Source of the DNA: Adiantum capillus-veneris
Taxonomy: Eukaryota > Streptophyta > Polypodiopsida > Polypodiales > Pteridaceae
Direction of reading: 5' to 3'
DNA length: 64,000 nt
NCBI GenBank assembly: GCA_014529385.2
Contig: CM043954.1
Location: forward strand, 92,655,747 to 92,719,746
Shown here in pieces: positions 25,608-36,307 of the stretch. The stretch's first letter is position 1; each line of letters opens with the position of its first letter. Under the pieces are notes generated by a model that worked only from the letters and a program-made list of their open reading frames with translations, was not told where the DNA came from and ran no database searches. The translations under genes were made by a program, and so were the position numbers.

Positions 25608-26014
25608 GCTTGAGGTTTTGTGAGTATGTTTTCTTGCAATGTTTTGCCCATGTGAGGTGTGCGGAATCGCCACCTAGTCTTGTGTTTTTGAGTGAGCTTG
25701 TGTATGTGTGAAGGGTGTGCGGATTCACCATCCTTTTGTGGTGCCTAAGTACTAAGCCGCTATACCCCCTCCCTCACTCTCTCTCTCTCTCTCTCTCTCT
25801 CACTTAATCTCATTCCCTTTCCTCTTCATCATTACTCCCAAGCATCCATCTCTCTTGGATGAAAACTTTGTTATGGTGGTGTGTTGTTTGCGTCCTAGCC
25901 GCTGAAGCTAGGTGGTGCCCCCTGTTTGCTTTACCATGACAGGCTCGAGGCGTGCCATTCGGTCCCTGGTGTTTCAGAGGCCGTCGGGGTTCGGGGTTCG
26001 CTTTGCTCCCGTCA

Positions 26015-26036
26015 TTTGGTGCCCGCACTGAGGATC
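26015..26036 (+). other. Element 3 primer-binding site
   Basis: TTTGGTGCCCGCACTGAGG lies directly after the 5' LTR. It differs from the type used by Elements 1 and 2. I cannot name the tRNA with confidence. Confidence 0.65.
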
Positions 26037-26872
26037 TTTTCATGAAACCCTTCAGTTTACAAGACTGAAAACCTTAAACTATTGTGAATGGATGAATGGC
26101 TAGCAGGGTTTGCTAATTGGAGGACAGAAGAAGAAGAGCTCCAAGCACAACTAGACGAACTCCGCATCTCCATCGAAGCTCGAGTGCCAGGCATAACGGT
26201 AATCGATTTGCAGTGGGAGAGGCAACCAACACGCCAAACCCAGTGGATATACATAGGCCAAGTGCCAAGAAGAAGAAGGAGAAGGTCGAAACCATGTCCG
26301 CAACCTACAACCAACCCACAACAGCAAAATGGAAGGAGCTCTACACAATAGAGAATCAACACTATTCTACTTTGAGAATCGGGTAACTCAAGTCACCGAG
26401 GTAATTATCACAGTCAGTTTTCAAGTCGCACCTGATGCTGCAGCACAGATAACGGAAGCATTGGCTCACACTCTCACTAGAGAAACTAGGGATCTACTGA
26501 GTTTGTTTCAGGAAAGAACACCACCCTCTCCCACAAGCTTGGACAGTGACTAAGCACCTCTAAGCTTCACATGAATCAGTACAACCTACCTCAAGACAGA
26601 TCACACATACCAACACGTGTACGCTCAATCAAGGTAATACTGGATTTGAAGGCTCACTACCAGCACGTCATTGACACCATGCCGGATGGGGAGCGGTTTT
26701 TGGAGGTTCTGGCATCAGATCAACCATTTGTCTTACCTTTGGTACAAGGCAATGTACCGTTTGAAGTTTTAATCTATGTCCTAGTATAAGAGGGTATACA
26801 CGCCTCCTTGTAAAGAAGAAAAAAACTTTTGCAAGTTAAGTAGTGTGTCTTTCTAGCTCTCTCTCAGTAATC
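26037..26872 (+). other. Element 3 leader
   Basis: Between primer-binding site and gag. Several short overlapping ORFs lie here (for example 26117-26386 in the gag frame, 26571-26789), none with a known motif. It may hold a decayed N-terminal gag extension. Confidence 0.45.
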
Positions 26873-28573
26873 ATGGCAAGTGTAGCATTTCCAACATTTA
26901 AAGGAAAGAAGGGGGAGGATTTGGTAACAGACTTCCTAGATGACTTTGAAGTAGCATGTGTAGTGAGTAACAAAGATACGGATGAATCCCGGGTTAGAAT
27001 CTTTAAGCATCTCATGAAGCTAGAAGCTAGATCATGGTACAATGCACTTCCACAAGCAACCAAGGATGACTGGGAACCCTTAAAAACCGCTTTTAAGAGG
27101 CGCTTTGGGGGAGGTACCACTTCAGAAAAGTTGTGGGACAAGTTGAGAGACTTGAAGCAGGAGGGTCTTTTAGAATATGCCACCTATGAGTCCAAATTTG
27201 TGGATTTGTGGGAACGGTGGGTTGAGTCACTGGCAAGGGGGGAAGCTGCACCCGATTTCCTAAAAAAAGATCGGTTCACGCATGGCTTATGGCCGCTTCT
27301 CAAGGAGAAGGTGAAAGGTAGATTCCCGGCTACGTACGAGTTAGCCGTTGAGATTGCTCGCCTTAAAGACAAGAAGCTACGAATGAAAGCCAAAGAAACC
27401 GAGTCAACAGAATCAGGAACATTGCGTCGACCAGCAACTACGACAACCACCATTCCACCACCACCACCGGCTCTTGGGGTAAGAGATGACCAACAAGATA
27501 TGTTGGCCCATATTACTGACCAACTGCAGAATTTGTCTGTCCACTTAATACAACAAGGGAGGAGTCAAGAAAGAGATCAAGACCCTGGAAGAGCACGACG
27601 ACAAAACAGGGAGTATCATTGCTACAACTGCGGAGAAGACGGTCACGGTATGTACTACTGTCCCAAACCACGACAAAACTATAATAGAGGAGGTAGGAGG
27701 AACCAATTGTCACCCCCTAGAGAAAGAACGCCCCCACCCCGAGCACCACCCCCACCAACACAAATTCTTCGTCCACCCCAGACACCACTACAAGCATCCA
27801 TCCCACCTCTTCCACCAGCCCCACCACCTGATCGCCCTGTAAACATCATAAGGCTAGAAGAGAAAGGAAAAGACATAGTAGTGGATCCACCCAAAGCAAA
27901 GGAGAGGGACAAGGGTAAGGAGAAGGTAACCTTTTTAGAACCACTTGAAGCCATGACTGTGAAAAGAGCTAGGAGGGAGAAAGCTACACAATCAGATGAT
28001 GAGAGAAGTATGAGAGGAGAAACTAGCAAGAGGCCATCCAGGCCACGACGGAAATTGGGCATCACCGACTTCCAGCTAGGGGAAAGTTCTAAGCCCTATG
28101 ATCTAACATTGGATGTGGCAGAGCAAGGACCGAAGATTACATGGCCACAGCTGCTACATCTTGCACCAAAAGTAAGGCGACAATGGTCTAAAATGGTAAG
28201 TACAAGACGCTCCAAAACAAAGGTAGCCGGAGCAATTTCGGGATGCAACATGGATGACATCCTTCCAATTGTCGACGTAAACATAAAAGGAAAGAGGGTT
28301 GGAAACACCTACATTGATGGAGGTGCACAAATCTGTGTAATGAGTGAAGCTATGATGCTTCGATTAGGGCTCGAGGTTGACAGGCCTTCTCCATGCAAGG
28401 CAAAGATGGCAAACAACGCAAAAGTAAAGTGTGTGGGTGTGGTAAGTGCCGTGAAAATCAAAGCTTTCAACACTGAGGTAGAGGTAGATGTTTTTGTCAT
28501 GCCTACTAAGGGGGAGGGCTATCCACTAATTTTGGGAAGGCCATGGTTGATGGCCATGAAGGAAAAACAGTAA
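26873..28573 (+). CDS. gag-pro: Element 3 Gag and protease
   Basis: Start taken at ATG 26873 (MASVAFPTFKG), where the conserved Gag domain begins; the open frame reaches 30 bases further up. The capsid part covers about residues 10-170 (ARSWYNALP, LRDLKQEG). A CCHC knuckle CYNCGEDGHGMYYC sits at 27619-27660. A Pro-rich linker follows (27710-27840). The retropepsin begins near 28250, with YIDGGAQICVMS at about 28310 (active site D-G-G where D-S/T-G is usual) and LILGRPWL near 28530. TAA at 28571 ends the frame in the middle of the polyprotein; pol resumes in the same frame 21 bases on. Gag packages RNA and the protease matures the polyprotein. Confidence 0.92.
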   Translation: MASVAFPTFKGKKGEDLVTDFLDDFEVACVVSNKDTDESRVRIFKHLMKLEARSWYNALPQATKDDWEPLKTAFKRRFGGGTTSEKLWDKLRDLKQEGLLEYATYESKFVDLWERWVESLARGEAAPDFLKKDRFTHGLWPLLKEKVKGRFPATYELAVEIARLKDKKLRMKAKETESTESGTLRRPATTTTTIPPPPPALGVRDDQQDMLAHITDQLQNLSVHLIQQGRSQERDQDPGRARRQNREYHCYNCGEDGHGMYYCPKPRQNYNRGGRRNQLSPPRERTPPPRAPPPPTQILRPPQTPLQASIPPLPPAPPPDRPVNIIRLEEKGKDIVVDPPKAKERDKGKEKVTFLEPLEAMTVKRARREKATQSDDERSMRGETSKRPSRPRRKLGITDFQLGESSKPYDLTLDVAEQGPKITWPQLLHLAPKVRRQWSKMVSTRRSKTKVAGAISGCNMDDILPIVDVNIKGKRVGNTYIDGGAQICVMSEAMMLRLGLEVDRPSPCKAKMANNAKVKCVGVVSAVKIKAFNTEVEVDVFVMPTKGEGYPLILGRPWLMAMKEKQ

Positions 28574-28594
28574 TGGAGTACTGGCCTTCTACGC

Positions 28595-30322
28595 ATGACC
28601 GGTAAGAAAGGGGAGACAATCTACTACGACATGAGGATTGGCAAGCAGAACGAAATGAATCTGGAAACATCGGCAGATGAAACCACTAGCGAATCTTCCA
28701 GTTCTGAGGAGGAGACCACATCCACCGACGAAAGTGACAGTTCCATTGATGTGATGGGTATCATTATGAAGGATCCACAAAGGGTAAGCACAACTGGTGA
28801 TCCATCACCAAAAGGGAAACCCAATGAAGAGGAGAGAAAATCACCTGGCTTAGGAGGAAGTAGGTTGAAGGGTATGTTGTCTACGGAATTAACACTTGAG
28901 GAGAAAGATAGTTTTTTGCAAATGTTGATGGGATTTCCTAACCTGTTCATTGACAACTATGAAAGAATCACAGGCATTACAGTGGTGGAACATCATATTA
29001 AGCTGAAGGAAGGGGTAAAACCAGTTGTGCAAAAGCTACGACGACTGGGGGTCATACAAGAAAAGGCACTCTTGGCCGAGGTAAGGAAACTGCTGGAGGC
29101 GGGATTCATCTATCCTGTAGAAAACTCAGAATGGGTGTCACCCATAGTGGTGACGCCTAAAAAGAATGGTAAGTGGAGGGTCTGTGTTGACTACAAACCA
29201 CTAAATGCAGCTACAAAGAGAGACCACTTTCCTCTCCCTTTCTTGGATGAAATTCTGAATGAAGTAGCGGGTTTTGAATGCTATACCATCTGTGATGGTT
29301 ATTCTGGATACTTTCAAATACGCATAGCCTTGGAAGATCAGCTAAAAATCACTTTTATCACGCCATGGGGTTGTTTTGCATACAAGGTTATGCCATTTGG
29401 TCTCACAAATGCACCTGTCACATTCCAAAGATATGTCACATATATTTTTCAACCGTTCTTTGGAACATCCATAAGAGTGTTCATTGATGATTTTTGTATA
29501 TATAGCTCCCGTATTTCACATTTAGAAAAGGTAACTGAAGGTTTGGCCAGGTTGCAGAGCCTAGGTGGGCAATTAAATGTGGACAAATGCCACATTGGGG
29601 AGAGTAAAGTCATTCTACTAGGCCATGAAATTTCAGCAAAAGGTATCAACGCCGACCCAAGTAAGGTGTCCGCACTCATAGCCCTACCTTCACCAACGAC
29701 CGCACGTCAACTGGTCTCTTTTCTACAGAAGGTGAGGTACTTAAGTAGATTCATACATCTACTATCATAACTTGTTCTACCACTGCAACAACTCACTCAA
29801 AGATCAACTTTCACTTGGGACGAGGAAAGCGAACATCACTACAACAAGGTAAAGGAGGTCTTAGCCACTCTGCCAACTATCTCACCACCTAAGTGGGATG
29901 AAAAATTCTATGTCACCTCAAGTGTTGGTGATGACTCATTGGGGGCTGTGCTACTCCAAAAGGATACGACGACATCTTTCATGAGGCCAATCTACTTCTC
30001 TAGTCGAATGATGACAGCAGGAGAGAAAGGTTTCACCCATGTGGAACACTTAGTCCTAGCTCTTAGATTTGCAACTACAAAGTTTAGGTCATATTTGCTG
30101 CCTAAGCAATTTGTGATTCTCACCACGGATGAAATATTTCCCTATGTTGTACAACACATGGATGTGTCTGCTAGAATTACTAAATGGCTAGTTCGTCTGC
30201 AAGAGTTTGACTACACGGTACAGGTAGAAAGCACGACAAGGGAAATTTTGGGGGGACTCATGACCTACCAAGTCTTTGAAAGGAAGGAGAAGTCCGATTA
30301 CCTCCAGTACCACCTATGGTAG
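28595..30322 (+). pseudogene. pol: Element 3 reverse transcriptase and first RNase H
   Basis: Same frame as gag. An acidic Ser-rich linker (28640-28860) precedes the RT. RT landmarks: WVSPIVVTPKKNGKWRVCVD near 29135, PFGLTNAPVTFQ near 29395, and the catalytic box VFIDDFCIY near 29480 (F-I-D-D in place of Y-V-D-D). TAA at 29768 interrupts just after RT. The frame then runs on to the RT-linked RNase H (about 29900-30230; GAVLLQKD, FTHVEHLVLAL, LTTDEIF). It ends at TAG 30320 because of a frameshift in 30280-30315. The enzyme copies element RNA into DNA. As it stands the chain cannot be made whole without readthrough. Confidence 0.93.
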
Positions 30323-30740
30323 AAGGAGCATACTCTCTCTACTTTGATGGAGCCTACAAGCGAGCGTCCGACAAAGCAGCTGCAGGCATAGTGGTCTTTG
30401 ATGACAAAGGGACAAATGTATTTTCGTTGGGCCAATTGTTAGATTCACATTCTAACAATGAAGCTGAGTATGCAGCACTAACCAAGGGTCTACAATGGTG
30501 CATCTCGCAAGGTGTACAACGCCTTAATGTATTTGGGGATGCTCTACTTCTGGTAAGGCAAGTAAATGGAGCATGGACATGCAAGAATCCTAGTTTAAGG
30601 ACTCACTTAGGTGGTGTAAAAACCTTGTTGGGTAAGTTTGAAGAAGTTCAAATACACCATATCCCAAGGGCTCAAAACCAAGAAGCAGATGCCCTAGCAA
30701 GTGAAAGACTACAGGAAGTGGTGGTTGGAGCAATAAAACT
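30316..30740 (+). pseudogene. Element 3 second RNase H (RVT_3 type)
   Basis: Starts at an in-frame ATG that overlaps the end of the preceding ORF by seven bases. Catalytic residues fit the archaeal-type RNase H: YFDGAYKR (first Asp), NNEAEYAAL (Glu), VFGDALLLVRQV (Asp) and NQEADALAS (last Asp). It has the order found in Tat-lineage elements: RT, RNase H, second RNase H, integrase. In those elements it is thought to help remove the RNA template. All catalytic residues are kept. Confidence 0.9.
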
Positions 30741-32109
30741 AAAGCTCCCTCTATTTCAAGGAAGTGATGCCTTGCCTGACATCATGCATTTTTTGGAAAC
30801 AAGGGAATGCCCATCAGATTTAACAAAGGGACAGAAGCAATGGCTGACGCGGAAGGCCACAAGGTATCGACTCATCAATGACGGTTTGTACTATAAGGGT
30901 AAGGACCAAATTCTCAGGAAGGTCCCTCTCTCTCAGGAAATCACACGAGTAATTGCTAGCTGTCATGACGGGGTTTGTGGTGGTCACTTTGCCCTAGACA
31001 TAACAAATAGGAAAATCTTGCAAGCAGGCTTCATATGGCCTAGCTTCAACCGTGATGTACACCACTGGTGCAAAACATGTAAGTTGTGTCAAAAGGCTGG
31101 CACTAGGTCACTTATGCCTGAACCACACACACCTATTCTCTCATATGGCCCATTTGAAAATTGGGGTATCGATGCCATTGGGCCATTACCTAGGGCCAAC
31201 TAAGGAAAATTCTACATTATCATGGGGGTCGACTACATGACTAGATGGGCAGAGGCTACAACCACCACTAGAATCACAGCGGTAGAGGTAGCTAAATTTA
31301 TCTACGAGCACATATGTTGTAGGTTTGGTACACCTTTAGAGATCATCTCTGATAGAGGGCCAAGTTTCAGAGCAGACTTGGTAGGAGAATTAATGCAAAA
31401 ACTGGGCATTACAAGGAGGCACTCTTCACCATATTACCCTCAATGTAATGGCCTAGTTGAAAAGGTAAATGGAATGGTTTCTAAAATTATTACCAAGCAG
31501 GTAAACAATCATCCTGGAGACTGGGATAAGTATCTACTACCAGCTTTATGGGCCTACAGAACATCATTTCGTACATCCTCGGAATTCACACCGTATCATC
31601 TAGTATTTGGTAAGGAAGCAATCTTGCCCATTGAAGTGCAACTACAAAGTCTCAGAGTAATGGCAAGCCAACTTCAACAACCCAACATGCATTTGAGAGA
31701 TCACATCATCAACTTGGAAAGACTGCAGCTGGACAAAGAAGAAGCAATAAATTATTATGCAGCACAAGCAGAGCATAGACGGCTTAGCTTTAACGAGCAT
31801 CTCCGGAAAAAATAATTGAAGAAAGGAATGCTGGTGCTCCGCTACGACAATCGCTTCGACACGCGCAAGGATAAGAAACTCCTGCTCCGATGGGAAGGCC
31901 CTTTTATCATCAGGAAAAAGTATGCCAATGGAAGCTACCAGCTTATGGAGGCTGATGGAAAACTTCATATAACCAGGGTAAATGGTTGGCGACTTAAACC
32001 CTATTTTCTTCGATTTGACCAGGCTCCACCAATTGACATTCCAGATGAGGACACACCATCAGCCGCCACCTCCGACGATAATGATCAAACAGATGAGCTA
32101 GAGACATGA
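30741..32109 (+). pseudogene. Element 3 integrase
   Basis: Same frame as the second RNase H. The H2C2 zinc segment has CHDGVCGGHF and CKTCKLCQKAG (30960-31100). The catalytic core keeps all three acidic residues: MGVDYMTRWAEA (31222), SDRGPSF (about 31350) and NGLVEKVNG (about 31450). TAA stops at 31201 (before the core) and 31813 (before the C-terminal domain, which holds LLRWEGPFII near 31880) split it into three open pieces in one frame. No chromodomain follows; the frame ends at 32107. The protein inserts the cDNA into the genome. Confidence 0.93.
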
Positions 32110-32120
32110 ATGCCTCTAGC

Positions 32121-32137
32121 CAAAAGGGGAGGGCTAA
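32121..32137 (+). other. Element 3 polypurine tract
   Basis: CAAAAGGGGAGGGCTAA just before the 3' LTR start TGATGGGG. Confidence 0.75.
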
Positions 32138-33050
32138 TGATGGGGGCTTTTCACAAGCCAAGCTCCCATACCCCTCTTCTCTCGTCCCCACCCCATGAAA
32201 ACCCCCTCTTATGGAGGGAGTGATAAAAGGCATTGGAAAAAGTAAGAAAAAATAAAGTATGATTATGTAAATATATAAGAAAGGTAAAATAGGCCACCTC
32301 ATACCTGCGGGGTAGCCCATCCCCACCTTGCCTCCTTTTTCTTCACTGTTGCCCCGCCAGGTGTCCCTTTTCCTCTCCTCCACTCAAAAGGTCAACCCCC
32401 TCTCTCTTCCCTTTGTCCTTTCTCCTTTCTCTCTCCCCTCAAGCTACCCCACCTCTCACCAATAATGCATTATAACTCACCAATAATGCACCCTAACTCA
32501 CATGCAACTTACCCTATCTTCCAAAATAGTATACCCCACCCCCTCTTTCTCTCTCCTATCATATCCCATGACCCAAATACCCCCCTCTCTCTCTAAAGGG
32601 CGCCATGTCTCTTGTCTTGTAGCGAAATAACCTCCCCCACACTCACACACAGTCAGTTTCACTGAAAAAGGTGCCCACAGACCCATCCCCACCCGGTGGT
32701 TACCTGATTTTTCTTGTGTTCACACACATCTGCACACAGATTCACCTCTGAGCACACTCCCCTCTCTCCCCTCTTGTAATTACTTTATTCTCCATGTCAC
32801 CTCTCACTTTTTTTTTCATCAACCCATCTCTCTCTCTTAGTCTCTCTCTCATGAGACTGTTGTTCTGGCACATATACACACAGCCAGACAAGTGGGGCCC
32901 ACAGTCACATGGCCTATGTAGATAATGATTTCTTCATTTCTAAATTCTAGAATTTCTCCCCCCCTCCTCCCCTATATAAAGAGGGGTCCCCATCACACAA
33001 AAACACACAACATCACCAAAGAACACACTATGCACTGTGTGTGCCTAGTG

Positions 33051-33136
<86 letters not shown>

Positions 33137-33518
33137 ATCACCATCACTGCAATCACCATGCTTGTCTTGAGCATGACCTCTACACCCTTGGCTATGGAAG
33201 ATGAAGGGCAACTAAATGAAGGATGATGGCCATAATCCTCGTGCGAGTCTTCGCCATCAACTCCCACCTATCCGCCATGTGCTCTACCACTCTCTCCCTT
33301 CTCATTCCCCTACCCTATGCTCCCCATTTCATCGCCTTATTCTCTAAATAAAGCTTGAGGTTTTGTGAGTATGTTTTCTTGCAATGTTTTGCCCATGTGA
33401 GGTGTGCGGAATCGCCACCTAGTCTTGTGTTTTGGAGTGAGCTTGTGTATGTGTGAAGGGTGTGCGGATTCGCCATCCTTTTGTGGTGCCTAAGTACTAA
33501 GCCGCTATACCCCCTCCC

Positions 33519-33559
<41 letters not shown>

Positions 33560-33762
33560 TAATCTCATTCCCTTTCCTGTTCATCATTACTCCCAAGCAT
33601 CCATCTCTCTTGGATGAAAACTTTGTTATGGTGGTGTGTTGTTTGCGTCCTAGCCGCTGAAGCTAAGTGGTGCCCCCTGTTTGCTTTACCATGACAGGCT
33701 CGAGGCGCGCCATTCGGTCCCCGGTGTTTTAGAAGCCGTCGGGGTTCACTTTGCTCCCGTCA
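32138..33762 (+). repeat. Element 3 3' LTR
   Basis: 1625 bp. The size gain over the 5' copy comes almost wholly from the CA run (33056-33135) and the CT run (about 33522-33556). TATA box at 32973-32980, AATAAA at 33347-33352. Confidence 0.95.
33056..33135 (+). repeat. CA microsatellite, expanded in the Element 3 3' LTR
   Basis: About 40 CA units. The same site in the 5' LTR (about 25374-25394) has about ten. Confidence 0.97.
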
Positions 33763-33957
33763 GCATGAACAATACTTTTTCAAGAGAGAGAATTTAGAGA
33801 ACATGACAACAGTTGAGGACCGGATTTATGTGGAGTTGGTCCCCCCTCCAATGGGCATTTGTATCATAGTTTCTCCCATCAAGAGATACTTGGTACATTA
33901 AAATATTTGTGTTTCTTGTGACCTAGGTGATGCAATGAAGATGGAAAGTTTCATCAA
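33763..33957. repeat. Right half of the dispersed repeat split by Element 3
   Basis: Starts with the duplicated GCAT and continues GAACAATACTTTTTCAAGAG. Matches the reverse complement of about 52640-52845. A short coding-like stretch is shared by both copies (GICIIVSPIKR and DLGDAMKMESF). Confidence 0.85.
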
Positions 33958-34235
33958 CAGTGGTTACTTTCAGCACCTCCAAATGGCGCATGCTGTGGTC
34001 TGGGGGTGTTTGGTTGTAAAAGGACTCTATATCTCATGGCTCAAACCTTTTTAGGTTCTTTATGGGAGGAGTGATGAGGGAGTCTAGACCTAGATGGTTA
34101 TTTGCGCGGGGAGTCTTCATCGGTGGCTTAGACCAATGAGGTTATTTGGTCTCCTCGATGAAGACCAAATAACCATCCCGGTCTTCATCGGTGTCTTCAT
34201 CGGTGGCTTAAACCCATCTTTATGGGGGGAGTGAT

Positions 34236-35094
34236 GAGGGAGTCCAAACCTTGTGAATGCAGTTAGGGTAAAGGAGTTCAACACCCAGGTGGATGTGGAC
34301 ATCTTTGTCATGCCACATAAAGGGGAGGCTATCCTATCATTCTAGGGAGGCCTTGGATTATGGCTATGAAAGCTAAACAAGACTGGAACACTAGCATAAT
34401 TTAGATGAAGGATACAAAAGGGATGCCAATACTTTATGACATGAAGATAGGTCAACAACGCAACATGGATCTAGAAACCTTCGAGGATGAGTTTTCTAGT
34501 GACTCTTCAACCACTTCAGAGGAGGAGTCAACGATGACCGAAGAAAGCGACAGTAGCATTGAGGTGATGGGGATCATTCTCAAGGACCCTAAGAAGATGG
34601 AGCAACTTGATGCATCATCATCAAATCAAGGGGATCCACCACGTATACAACCTTTGGTAGAAGCAAGTAAGCTACATCAAATGCTCTCTAGTGAGTTGTG
34701 TGGGAAGGAGCGTGAAGATTATGTTTTGATGCTAAGTAATTTTACCACATTGTTCATTGATGAATATGATAAAACTATTGGCATCACAGTAGTTCAACAT
34801 AGAATCAAGCTCAAGGAGGGAAGTAAACTTGTAGTGTAGAAGCTCAGACGGCTAGGAGTAATTCAACAAGAGGCCTTGCTCATGGAGGTGAGAAAATTGT
34901 TAGAAGCACATTTCATCTATCCTGTTGAAGACTCAGAGTGGGTTTCTCCAGTGGTAGTCAAACCAAAGAAGAATGGTAAGTGGAGGGTTGGTGCTGATTA
35001 CAAGACCCTTGATGCAGCCACAAAGAGGGACCATTTTCCTCTCCCTTTTCAAGATGAAATGCTTAATGAGGTAGCAGGACATGAGTGCTACGAG
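34236..35094 (+). pseudogene. Tat-like protease-RT fragment inside the array
   Basis: Diverged relative of Element 3 from the end of protease (DIFVMPHKG near 34290) through the acidic linker (34405-34640) to the first part of RT (EDSEWVSPVVVKPKKNGKWR near 34930). It stops at AGHECYER, before the catalytic box. It interrupts the leftmost interior of the tandem array. TAG at about 34837 and a frame change break it. No LTR is attached. Confidence 0.85.
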
Positions 35095-35661
35095 CGGTGA
35101 GATCGGACATAGACGGATTTTCTGACTAGGAAGTGATTGATTTGCTTTTGTCATAGTATGAATAGCCTTCTCAGTTCACTTTGGTGCAATGGACACTCTC
35201 ATTAAGTCTCTGTGCCCCATCAGCTCATGGCCTAGACCTGGATGGTTATTTGCGCGGGGAGTCTTCATCGGTGGCTTTGTGTTTCTATGTCTTGCAACAT
35301 GCATATGTGAGCATTTGTGTTGCATTGTGATGTGCCAACCATTAAATATTCCTAATTGGATGAGATTGCATGGGTATGTAATTTTAGTGCATCAAGACAC
35401 CCGTGGAAGATCAATGCGGGCTTGATGTGATGGCTAATTTTACTACGCTAGAATATCAAGAGTTCCGATCTGGACGAAAGGAGAAGCAAACTCCTTGATC
35501 AAAAGAGCCAAAAGAAGAATCTAACTCCTTAAAAAAAAGAGAAAACTGATTGTCCCTGGGAATGTCCCTCGGAATGACCCTCGGAGGTTTTTGAGCTATC
35601 TTGAGTTGTTTTGCAGATATGTTATAATCGTAGACGATTACTCTCTTTCAAGAAGGGGAGA

Positions 35662-36307
35662 TGTCACAAACTACTGACGTGTCAAAGCCTTGAAGAATGG
35701 AGCCAACTTGTAGATGCCGGCCGAGGGGCCTAAACCCTAAGAAGAACAAGTAACAGAAGAAAGAGTCCTGCCAACCTTTGGGGACCCTATTCGATGGGGC
35801 CCCAGTGACATAAAAGAATGAAAATAAAGCAGGACCAACACAAAAGCTGATGATGTGGCAGTTGCACGAACACTCTGGAATTTCCATTGACATAATGACA
35901 TGGCACTATATGGATTTCTTGCGTTTTGTGATGACTGTTGATGTGGAAGTTGTACGGAATTCCATGATTTATGCTGGAAGCTTTTTGGCATTGCTTTTGG
36001 ACCAGAGGCTTTTGAGTTTGAAGGCTTTTCATGTAAAACTGCTTTTGGGGCCTAGGGCCTTTAAATTTGAGGTTACATCTCATTCTCTTGCATGCTTCTT
36101 GGCGAAGGTGCAGAGTCTGGAGTATCGGCTTGTATTGTGTTGATGCAGTATAAAGAAATACCCAAAGGGGTGCCGAGGTGTGAGGCCAATACTCTCTGGG
36201 GTGGAATTCCGCCACTCATTGCCGCATGTCATCTCTCTCTCAATTCAGTTGTTATTGAAGTGCTAAAAGTCTGTTCACTTTGTTCTTTTTGATTGGCACT
36301 TGTGAGA
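35662..36307 (+). repeat. Array LTR A
   Basis: About 646 bp, TGTCACAAAC...TTGTGAGA. A primer-binding site TGGTATCGGAGC follows at 36309-36320. It contains GGGGCCCCAGTGACATAAA near 35798. Confidence 0.8.

Larger units (their letters stand above)
24463..26014 (+). repeat. Element 3 5' LTR
   Basis: 1552 bp, almost the same as 32138-33762. It includes a TATA box, a polyadenylation signal, a short CA run (about 25374-25394) and a CT run near 25773-25801. Confidence 0.95.
24463..33762 (+). mobile_element. Element 3: Tat-like Ty3/gypsy retrotransposon, nearly intact
   Basis: Full-length element. LTRs 24463-26014 and 32138-33762 start TGATGGGG and end CCCGTCA. GCAT is duplicated on both sides (24459-24462, 33763-33766). 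The interior has leader, gag with CCHC knuckle, retropepsin, RT, a classical RNase H, a second RNase H of the RVT_3 (archaeal) type, integrase, and no chromodomain. The second RNase H is the mark of the Tat lineage. The coding run is broken only by four TAA stops (28571, 29768, 31201, 31813) and one frameshift (between 30280 and 30315). The LTRs differ mostly in microsatellite length, so the insertion is young. Confidence 0.95.

Noticed and set aside
26057-26362. Overlapping ORFs on both strands at the Element 3 leader
   Set aside because: Five ORFs in different frames over the same 300 bp with no shared motif; at most one could be real, and none is supported.
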